A DNA stretch of 64,000 bases from assembly GCA_018806915.1 (NCBI GenBank), contig JAGKQI010000104.1, positions 1,364,001 to 1,428,000 of the forward strand. The letters run 5' to 3'. Shown here in pieces: positions 55,923 to 64,000 of the stretch (position 1 is the stretch's first letter; each line of letters starts with the position of its first letter). The notes beneath the pieces were generated by a model, which was given only the letters and a program-made list of their open reading frames with translations, did no database searches and was not told the origin of the DNA. The stretch comes from Phytophthora colocasiae. Lineage: Eukaryota; Oomycota; Peronosporomycetes; Peronosporales; Peronosporaceae. A program made the position numbers and the translations under genes.

Positions 55923-57683
55923 TCATTTTGAACAGGCTCGAAGCCATGCAAAAGTGAACTCAAAATCGAACCCTGGAGACACATACATGAACGAATTAGC
56001 AAAATTTCTGTACGTTACGTTTGGATGAACTTGCCAAACGTACCGAAATGTTGTAGCGCGGTCTGCACATTGTAAAAGACCCACAGGATCAATTTGTTCT
56101 GAACAGGACTACACTGCCTCTCCAACACAAACGACAGCTGACGGAAACCCGAGAGACGCATCTTATGCCACAACACCAAGTTCAGGATCAACAGTGATAC
56201 AAGTTGCAGGCCAGCGTACACCAGCACGTTCGAGAGTGTCTCGTAAAGTTGTGTTTTATCCATGCCATCGATCTGCTTGTAGTACGCTCGATTAGGTAGA
56301 TGATACATCATCAGCAAGTACGCCGCTACAGTAGTAAAACAAAACCACACACACACAAAGTTATTCGTCGTAACTTTCACTTGAGTACAGTCATTGTAGA
56401 TGAGCGGGTGTACGTACAGAATATGAGGGGGATTATCACTTCCACATAGTTGAGTAAGACGACAAACTCGGTAATGTACAGTACTCGTTTGAGCTCGTGG
56501 ACATACTGAAACTCCAACTTCATGTCACTTGCTTTAGAAATGTTAGTCTCCTGGGATCGGCTTCGATCCTTATGTTGTTGCATTGGAACAATTGAAGACT
56601 GCTGTTTTGTGCGTCTCTGACTTTCAACCAAAGTAAATGGGTGAACTGCTAATGAAAGCCCCGCATAGAATTCTGCAACAAAGTAGGCTTCATTGGAATT
56701 TCCATTCGAGAATTGCCACATCGTGAGAGTATCTGTTGGGCGTCATTGACATCCAGAGCCTTACGTCGGCTTTGATTCGCTTTCCATCTCCCCATTTTCC
56801 TTACCAAAGCATCCATACGTCCGGTAGTGATCCAAATATCGTGCAATGATGCACTCGTCTGCAGCGCGTCTATAGTCATGAGTGCGATCATTGTATTGAC
56901 GGATGGGGTGTTTTGCATACAATACGCTACAAACAGCGCACTAATGACCTCCACGTTAAGGATCACGCCTTCAGGAACTTCATCACTGAGGTACCCTACA
57001 GTTTTTGCCATTATTATTCGGAAAATAAGCTTGAGGAGTGGCAAAAGGAGTGCAAGATATGCCTTTCCGCTGTCTGGTATTATCGTAGAAATGTAGAAGT
57101 ACGTCGGGTAAACAATCACCATAACTTCTTGACAGACCAGCACCTTGAGTGAAGTGACCACAAGTGGCCACAAGATAGGATCCGAGAAGGTTTTGATCAT
57201 CCATGGAACCATTGGCATTACGAAAAGCGGCACGCACAGAGGTGACATGGTGATAATACTGAAAGGCAATGGGAAACCTATTGTCAAAGTGAGTCCATAC
57301 ATTGCGCCAACTGTGATCGCAGCCACAATAACTCCATAGCTTGCAACTCTCGTGTTCGATAGTGGTAATTGAGGTACGATATGTTTAAATTGGTTGTAAG
57401 TGGTCGTGATTGCCAGCCAAAACATAAAGAATGCCCGGACAAAGAAAAAATGGTTGGAGGCCACCCCATCTTCCACTGGACGTAAAGGGAGCAAATCGAC
57501 GATCGCGGTTATCCCGAGACACGGCAGCGGTGTGAGTAGTTGAGCTAGGAGAACTCGGAGGTTGCTCACTTCGTTGATGTATGTGAAAAGATCCTGTACT
57601 CACTTGGTAGAATATTCGCCGTGAAGCTCAACTTGAGTTGCCTTCCAAACAGAAGCAAGTTTTCGTTTCACGAACGCAGTCAT
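55923..57683 (-). pseudogene. Membrane family copy 5, nonsense codon, mosaic
   Basis: The copy starts at ATG 57683 (MTAFVKRKLASVWKATQVEL). Codon 28 (about 57600) is TGA where copies 2-4 have an Arg codon (STK-R-VQDLF). After that the frame is open for about 300 codons (SNLRVLLAQLLTPLPCLG ... ILNVEVISALFVAYC), then shifts near 56650-56720. From about 56521 to 55923 the sequence is almost identical to copies 2-4, while the rest is clearly diverged. The copy is therefore a mosaic and an outer member of the array. Downstream reinitiation at an internal ATG would give a protein without its N-terminus. Confidence 0.78.
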
Positions 57684-57775
57684 CACGTCTCGAAATATTT
57701 AATGAAGACTTTTTTCAGTCGGGTATTTCGAGAAACGACATGATATTCTTTACACGGAGCAACTTTACAGTTGGT

Positions 57776-58645
57776 TCATAGCGTTTTGCCCTGGCGGAAT
57801 GTACGGAAGAGTTTATCCCAGAGTGAAAATCTCTTTGCGAAATTCCAGCGTGGGTGAGTGTGGTGGAGATCATGGTCATGTACACGTAGACAAATACTTG
57901 TGACGTTGTTCAGTAGTGGCATTTGTGGGAACGAAAAGCCTTTAATATCCAATCCAGAGTGGCCAGCGACTTCCACGTACGTCTTGTAGGCAAAAAGCAG
58001 GTGCAGCTGGAGATCCGAGAACGGAAAGCCACAACTAAAGGCCAAACAGAATGGTAGCACATTCGTCAGACACAAGTCGAAACCGTCTTGCTCGTAAGTT
58101 GATAAAGGGCACGGGTGGAGATGCAGATGATGACGCTTGTGCACGTTCCTGTACAGCCACGAACTGTAGTGACACACCCAGTGCATCGCGAAGTGGAACA
58201 AGTCGAAGATAACCTCGAACATCAGCGACTTAGGGATAAACACCGCGTATTCCATAGCGAAAGAGTACCATGTGATATTGCTCTGCAAAGGTACAGTGTT
58301 CTGCTCTGCAAACCAGTAGGAAACGCATTCTGTCGGTACCACAAGCCACAAAATACGAAGATAAATGGCTCTGACTTGTGCGTCCGTGAGCTGAATGCGC
58401 GTATCGCCATTGATCTGCGCTTTCTTGGTTGCAATCCACTCAAACCACTTGATCATCACCAGAATACGCAGCAAACTGATGCTGTAAACCGTCAAGAGAT
58501 GCACGAACGTCTCGCCATCGCGACTCACAGACGCTACCGCCTTGTGGCTGCCCATAGCGACGCTGCAGATGAACGCGTTGATGAAGAGGTAGTACTTACA
58601 GCGCCTAGCAACAAGCTGCAGCGAGGGGAACTCGATGGACTTCAT
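57776..58645 (-). CDS. Sterol desaturase / fatty acid hydroxylase family enzyme
   Basis: This intact, intronless 289-residue membrane enzyme starts at ATG 58645. Three histidine clusters of the di-iron family are present: FDLFHFAMHWVCH, NVHKRHHLHLHP and, near the C-terminus, RVHDHDLHHTHPRWNF. Four or five hydrophobic segments precede or separate them. Family members hydroxylate or desaturate sterols, sphingolipid bases or fatty acids using oxygen and an electron carrier in the ER. Phytophthora species do not complete de novo sterol synthesis, so action on host-derived sterols or on sphingolipid/alkane-type lipids is worth considering. It lies exactly between the two divergent membrane-gene arrays, 218 bp from copy 6. 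Confidence 0.9.
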   Translation of the reverse strand: MKSIEFPSLQLVARRCKYYLFINAFICSVAMGSHKAVASVSRDGETFVHLLTVYSISLLRILVMIKWFEWIATKKAQINGDTRIQLTDAQVRAIYLRILWLVVPTECVSYWFAEQNTVPLQSNITWYSFAMEYAVFIPKSLMFEVIFDLFHFAMHWVCHYSSWLYRNVHKRHHLHLHPCPLSTYEQDGFDLCLTNVLPFCLAFSCGFPFSDLQLHLLFAYKTYVEVAGHSGLDIKGFSFPQMPLLNNVTSICLRVHDHDLHHTHPRWNFAKRFSLWDKLFRTFRQGKTL

Positions 58646-58863
58646 CTGCTGCTCGACGATTGCGCACTGGTAGGAATGACAGGTTCACAATCTTCGACGT
58701 GGATAGGGAGATGGATACGCCACGCACCTGCGTCATGAAACTGAACTTTACCGATATAGATTATGTCATAGTGACGTACTTCAACGTCGGACAGATATAG
58801 GTACCGAATACACAAGAATAGTCCGTGCACAACAGTATCAGTTCGCATCTAGTACTGTGCAGC

Positions 58864-60613
58864 ATGAATGCGTTCATGGTGCCGGTCGCTAAGTTGGTGA
58901 GGCTTTATAGGGCCACGCAGGTGGAGCTTCAAGGGGAGTACTCGACACAGCGTGTTCAGGCTCTGTTTAACTACCACGACTGCGTCACCACCCTTCGTGT
59001 GTTGCTCGTTCTGGTTGGGATGCCCGTACCGTGCTTCCTGCTCATCACGATTGTGGACTCAGTGCCGCTACGACCCATAGTGAAGGGATCCACAGCAGTC
59101 TCCTCTTCTTCATACGAGCGCTCGTGTGTTTCTGGATTGCTAGTATCGCGGCATACTGGCAGTTCAAGCACACGGTTCCTCCTGCGCCTCTGACCAATGT
59201 TAAGATTGTCGTTTATGGAGCCATCATAGCTGTTATTACTATCGCTGTCATGTACTCACTCACACTGGCAATCGGCTACCCACTTCCTTTCGGTATCGTC
59301 ACCGTCTCTCCAGTATGGGCATGCTTATTGCTGGCACCTTTTGTTTCGTGGATGAACAGTGCTCGGAAAGACCCGATAGTGTGGTCGATGTTAATGAACC
59401 TGCTGAAAATCATGGTCTGTCAGGAATCGCTGATCTTCATTTATCCAACGTATTTCTACCTTTTCACGACAATCCCTGACAGCGGAAAGACAGCATTTTC
59501 TCTCCTGCTGCCGGTAATGAAGCTGATTTATTGTACGTGGTGCCATGGCGAAGACGGTGGTTCATCTAAAGGACGATATTCCTCTCGTGGTTGTAGTGAA
59601 CGTTGACCTATTTAGCGCTTTGTTTTCGACGTACTGCATGCAGGGCTCACCTTCTGTCAAGACAACGTGCGTTCTCATGGCTGCAGATGTCCTTCAAATC
59701 TGTATGTCACTGTATGACATCGAGCTGGTAGTTTAACGTATGCGAGTTTTAAAGAAAAAACGTGGAGTTATACAGGCTGTGAAGGTCCAGGGGAAACTTC
59801 AAAGCTCAACGTCAGAACCGAACGTCCTGCACAGTACCAAGAGGAGGGAAAGCGACGCTCGAGCTTCAGCGTCAAGTTTGTTCGCAATGCTCCAGGAATC
59901 GAAGCATAGGTTATCGCAAACGATCCAAACCAACGGGGTTTTTCAGAAACCAAAAATTCGAAGAAAACCTGGTTTGTTGCGGAAAATCGCGCCAACGTTG
60001 GCAGAATTTGAAGACAACATGGAGACAAACAAAGACTCCCCGAGGACGATAATCGAACACCAGTACGTACGGGAGCTGCAAAAGGTGTTGTACATCACAG
60101 AGTTTGTCGTTCTGGTCAACTACGTGGAAGTTATCATCCCGGTTATTTTTTGTAAGTTGTTTCTGCGATAAACTTTTGAGGATCCCAATTTTCACGAAAC
60201 CGGTATGCTTTATGATACACAGCGGCGTATTTATTCACGATGTATCACCTACCCAACCGAGTGTACTACGAGCAAATGGCCGACATGGACGAAAAGCGGC
60301 TTTACGCGGCTCTTTTTAACGTCCTCCTCTATGCTGGTCTGCAATTAGCGTCGCTTGTGGCGATAAACGTTGTACTCTGGCACAGATTGCAGCATTTCTG
60401 TCAATTGGCGTTTGCTCTCGATAAGCAGTGGGCCAAAGTTCAAGGCTGGTTTATTATGTGGGTAGTCTATAACGTGCAGGCTTCCTTGCAACATTTCGGT
60501 AAGTAGTGTACAGTAGAGTATTTTTGACGAAGTGCTAACCATGTATTAACTTCGTGACGCTAGGGTCAGACTACACCTTTAAATTTAAGTGGCTGCAAAA
60601 ACCTTCTGGCTAA
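58864..60613 (+). pseudogene. Membrane family copy 6, first of the plus array
   Basis: The copy starts at ATG 58864 (MNAFMVPVAKLVRLYRATQ). It follows the family plan: VDSVPLRPIV, then after a shift near 59080 SLLFFIRALVCFWIAS and YWQFKHTVPPAPLTN, IYPTYFYLFTTIPDSGK, then after a second shift near 59535 MAKTVVHLKDDIPLVVVVNV. An in-frame TAA (59734-59736) interrupts ELVV-RMRVLKKK. Exon 1 ends at 60151; exon 2 is 60223-60498 (AYLFTMYHLPNRVYYEQ); the last exon is 60564-60613 (SDYTFKFKWLQKPSG). Exon 2 has a 6-bp in-frame deletion relative to copy 7. The two shifts are shared with copy 7, and the first also with copy 8. Confidence 0.78.
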
Positions 60614-60737
60614 CCAGGATCAAGGCTACGAGAAGATAGCATTATATAACGATGATTTATTGTCATCGTTTAGTTGAAGCTAACATATAGATAACTGGAC
60701 ATGAAGATATACTGAAAACATAAGTTCTCGCGTGTCC

Positions 60738-62466
60738 ATGAATGCGTTCATGGTGCCGGTCGCTAAGGTGGTGAGGCTTTATAGGGCCACGCAGGTGGAG
60801 CTTCAAGGAGTACTCGACACAGCGTGTTCAGGCTCTGTTTAACTACCACGACTGCGTCACCACCCTTCGTGTGTTGCTCGTTCTGGTTGGGATGCCCGTA
60901 CCGTGCTTCCTGCTCATCACGATTGTGGACTCAGTGCCGCTACGACCCATAGTGAAGGGATCCACAGCAGTCTCCTCTTCTTCATACGAGCGCTCGTGTG
61001 TTTCTGGATTGCTAGTATCGCGGCATACTGGCAGTTCAAGCACACGGTTCCTCCTGCGCCTCTGACCAATGTTAAGATTGTCGTTTATGGAGCCATCATA
61101 GCTGTTATTACTATCGCTGTCATGTACTCACTCACACTGGCAATCGGCTACCCACTTCCTTTCGGTATCGTCACCGTCTCTCCAGTATGGGCATGCTTAT
61201 TGCTGGCACCTTTTGTTTCGTGGATGAACAGTGCTCGGAAAGACCCGATAGTGTGGTCGATGTTAATGAACCTGCTGAAAATCATGGTCTGTCAGGAATC
61301 GCTGATCTTCATTTATCCAACGTATTTCTACCTTTTCACGACAATCCCTGACAGCGGAAAGACAGCATTTTCTCTCCTGCTGCCGGTAATGAAGCTGATT
61401 TATTGTACGTGGTGCCATGGCGAAGACGGTGGTTCATCTAAAGGACGATATTCCTCTCGTGGTTGTAGTGAACGTTGACCTATTTAGCGCTTTGTTTTCG
61501 ACGTACTGCATGCAGGGCTCACCTTCTGTCAAGACAACGTGCGTTCTCATGGCTGCAGATGTCCTTCAAATCTGTATGTCACTGTATGACATCGAGCTGG
61601 TAGTTCAATAAAGAAAAAACGTGGAGTTATACAGGCTGTGAAGGTCCAGGGGAAACTTCAAAGCTCAACGTCAGAACCGAACGTCCTGCACAGTACCAAG
61701 AGGAGGGAAAGCGACGCTCGAGCATCAGCGTCAAGTTTGTTCGCAATGCTCCAGGAATCGAAGCATAGGTTATCGCAAACGATCCAAACCAACGGGGTTT
61801 TTCAGAAACCAAAAACTCGAAGAAAACCTGGTTTGTTACGGAAAATCGCGCCAACGTTGGCAGAATTTGAAGACGATACGGCGACAAACAGAGACTCCCC
61901 GAGGACGATAATCGAACACCAGTACGTACGGGAGCTGCAAAAGGTGTTGTACATCACAGAGTTTATCGTTCTGGTCAACTACGTGGAAGTTATCATCCCG
62001 GTTATTTTTTGTAAGTTGTTTCTGCGATAAACTTTTGAGGATCCCAATTTTCACATGCTTTATGATACACAGCGGCGTATTTATTTACGATGTATCATCT
62101 ACCCAACCGAGTGTACTACGAGCAAATGGCCGATATGGACGAAAAGCGGCTTTACGCGGCTCTCTTTAACGTCCTCCTCTATGCTGGTCTGCAATTAGCG
62201 TCGCTTGTGGCGATAAACGTTGTACTCTGGCACAGATTGCAGATTTCTGTATTCCGTCAATTGGCGTTTGCTCTCGATAAGCAGTGGGCCAAAGTTCAAG
62301 GCTGGTTTATTATGTGGGTAGTCTATAACGTGCAGGCTTCCTTGCAACATTTCGGTAAGTAGTGTAGAGTATTTTGACGAAGTGCTAATTTACTGCTACT
62401 AACTTCGTGACGTTAGGGTCAGACTACACGTTTAAATTTAAGTGGCTGCAAAAACCTTCTGGCTAA
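60738..62466 (+). pseudogene. Membrane family copy 7
   Basis: The copy starts at ATG 60738 and is nearly identical to copy 6. A private 2-bp loss in a GGGG run near 60810 (CTTCAAGGAG for CTTCAAGGGGAG) breaks the frame at about codon 24. The two shifts shared with copy 6 recur (about 60954 and 61408), and a further deletion with TAA near 61610 replaces the junction after ELVVQ. Exon 1 ends at 62010; exon 2 is 62073-62354 and the last exon 62417-62466, all with conserved splice sites. Confidence 0.78.
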
Positions 62467-62590
62467 CCAGGATCAAGGCTACGAGAAGATAGCATTATAT
62501 AACGATGATTTATTGTCATCGTTTAGTTGAAGCTAACATATAGATAACTGGACATGAAGATATACTGAAAACATAAGTTCTCGCGTGTCC

Positions 62591-63240
62591 ATGAATGCGT
62601 TCATGGTGCCGGTCGCTAAGGTGGTGAGGCTTTATAGGGCCACGCAGGTGGAGCTTCAAGGGGAGTACTCGACACAGCGTGTTCAGGCTCTGTTTAACTA
62701 CCACGACTGCGTCACCACCCTTCGTGTGTTGCTCGTTCTGGTTGGGATGCCCGTACCGTGCTTCCTGCTCATCACGATTGTGGACTCAGTGCCGCTACGA
62801 CCCATAGTGAAGGGATCCACAGCAGTCTCCTCTTCTTCATACGAGCGCTCGTGTGTTTCTGGATTGCTAGTATCGCGGCATACTGGCAGTTCAAGCACAC
62901 GGTTCCTCCTGCGCCTCTGACCAATGTTAAGATTGTCGTTTATGGAGCCATCATAGCTGTTATTACTATCACTGTCATGTACTCACTCACACTGGCAATC
63001 GGCTACCCACTTCCTTTCGGTATCGTGACTGTCTCGCCCGCGTGGACCTGCCTGTTATTGACACCTTTTGTTTCGTGGATGAACAACGCTCGGAAAGATC
63101 CGATACTGCGGCCGATGTTGATTAATCTGCTGAAAATCATGGGCTGTCAACAATCGCTGGTTTTCATTTATCCAACATATTTCTACCTTTTCACAACGAT
63201 CCCTGACAGCGGAAAGACAGCATTTTCTACATGTCACAGG
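62591..63240 (+). pseudogene. Membrane family copy 8, 3'-truncated
   Basis: The copy starts at ATG 62591 and keeps the GGGG run lost in copy 7, but has the same shared shift near 62808. Similarity to copies 6 and 7 drops from about 63020 and ends abruptly after the SGKTAFS codons (about 63228). Unrelated sequence with a GTAAG donor-like word follows, so the copy lacks its last membrane segments and the two 3' exons. It is the right-hand end of the array. Confidence 0.75.
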
Positions 63241-63647
63241 TAAGAATTGCAAACGAATTATGACTAGCTGAACCTATATTTAGCACAGAATCTAATCGTT
63301 CTCTGTCTGATGCAGCGTCTTCGTCGATCAATTGCAGCTTTTCTACACCTTTGCCCGTCCAGTTTGAGACTGTTTCCAAGCAAATAGGGATGAACAATTT
63401 TGGGGTAAATGACCGCGGTAGTTTGGGTAGTACCACTATCAAATTTGTCGAGCAAACATGGAAATACTGCAACCAGTTTGGGACTTCAACGCGCCAAACA
63501 ACAACTGAGCGGATAGTTTGGTTGGCCTGCATGAGTTCCCGCCTTTTCCTGCCGAGGTTTTCGCGCCTGAAGCATGCTTCTCTCCTCGGACACGCGCCAA
63601 GGTCGGCTAGTCCAGCGATCATTCCAAATCTTCTCCGGACGACGCAG
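63241..63647 (+). other. Junction between array and Tc1-like gene
   Basis: No family is recognised. On plus, one frame is open without stop from about 63285 into the transposase frame at 63648 (Ser/Thr-rich, e.g. GSLGSTTIKFVEQTWKYC). It may be a 5' extension of the transposase or simply the terminal region of the element. An ATG in this frame is at 63390. No clear terminal inverted repeat could be defined with one end only. Confidence 0.35.
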
Positions 63648-64000
63648 ATGCCTTCTCAAGCCCGCCTCCCCAGACATACTGTTGCTGAGAAGCAGCGCGT
63701 CCTCGATGCTCACAGAGCAGGCCGAGCTGACTGGCTAATGGTAGCAGCTAGCAATGGGTTTCCCCGCTCTACAGCGTACGCTCTTGTCGCTCGCGGACGA
63801 GCTGATAACAAGCAACGTGGTGGAGCACGCAGGTCGGTGACGAAAGTGACCCCGGCAATCAAGCAAGCCCTTGAAACTTATCTTGATGACAACTGCACGT
63901 ACACCTTGGAGACTATGAAAAAGATGCTAATCGCTGATGGGCACGTGGAGCTATCAACATCTACGATAAGTCGTCAGCTCTTGGGAATGCTGTATACTGT
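63648..64000 (+). CDS. Tc1/mariner-like transposase, N-terminal part, runs off window
   Basis: From ATG 63648 the frame is open to the last base (117 codons) and is cut by the window edge. It reads as two helix-turn-helix units: HTVAEKQRVLDAHRAGRADW and MVAASNGFPRSTAYALVARG, then a GGARRS linker of the GRPR type, then TPAIKQALETYLDDNCTYTL, with TSTISRQLLGML closing the second unit. This is the paired-type DNA-binding half of Tc1/IS630-family transposases; the DDE domain should follow outside the window. It belongs to a different subfamily from the relic at 21459. Nothing visible shows that it is broken. Confidence 0.75.
   Translation, partial: MPSQARLPRHTVAEKQRVLDAHRAGRADWLMVAASNGFPRSTAYALVARGRADNKQRGGARRSVTKVTPAIKQALETYLDDNCTYTLETMKKMLIADGHVELSTSTISRQLLGMLYT

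Noticed and set aside
57596..57612. GTGAGTA at the nonsense codon of copy 5 as an intron donor
   Set aside because: No acceptor restores the frame at a sensible distance, and copies 2-4 have an Arg codon at the same place.

Overview
The window reads as a nuclear segment of an oomycete, most likely Phytophthora or a close relative. Supporting signs are a secreted RXLR-EER effector gene, short GT-AG introns of about 55-90 bp in compact genes, a flagellar-assembly gene (zoospore biology), an intact sterol desaturase-family gene, an oomycete-type Crypton tyrosine-recombinase element, and Ty3/Gypsy, Ty1/Copia, hAT-like and Tc1-like elements between gene islands. No rRNA, tRNA or CRISPR array was recognised.

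Layout. 1-7453: 3' part of a Ty3/Gypsy element (reverse transcriptase, two RNase H regions, integrase, chromodomain), saturated with GATC/GGATCC and ending in a GATCC satellite; it sits inside a minus-strand BED-finger/hAT transposase relic (7454-7872). 8395-8832: C2H2-finger/acidic ORF. 8843-11290: a degraded Crypton with a GCR1_C-like domain, bounded by inverted short-repeat clusters. 11703-13271: cytochrome P450. 13844-19522: an F-box/LRR-like relic split by a Copia element (14173-18953). 19670-25653: an ethanolamine-permease-like transporter and a copper amine oxidase, a plausible amine uptake and oxidation pair. 25746-28207: organellar family A DNA polymerase. 28422-28835: RXLR effector. 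29481-42428: a gene-dense island with a coiled-coil protein, a TLC-domain membrane protein, two tandem EamA transporters, a DNAAF9 (C20orf194) homologue, an AGC kinase and a UBE2T-like E2 enzyme; the last two are head-to-head over a short promoter holding a perfect 15-bp-arm palindrome.

43086-63240: the most unusual region. It holds eight copies of one multi-pass membrane protein family that I cannot assign to a named family. Five copies are on the minus strand and three on the plus strand, as two divergent arrays with about 1.86-kb units around a sterol desaturase/fatty acid hydroxylase gene. Copy 2 is split by a second Copia element (45053-50471) with a 5-bp target duplication. Most copies carry frameshifts or stops: some are private and homopolymer-like, others are shared by all plus-strand copies. 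The window ends inside a Tc1/mariner-like transposase (63648-64000).

Gene joins are inferred from splice signals and frame continuity; family names come from recognised motifs. No database search was possible.
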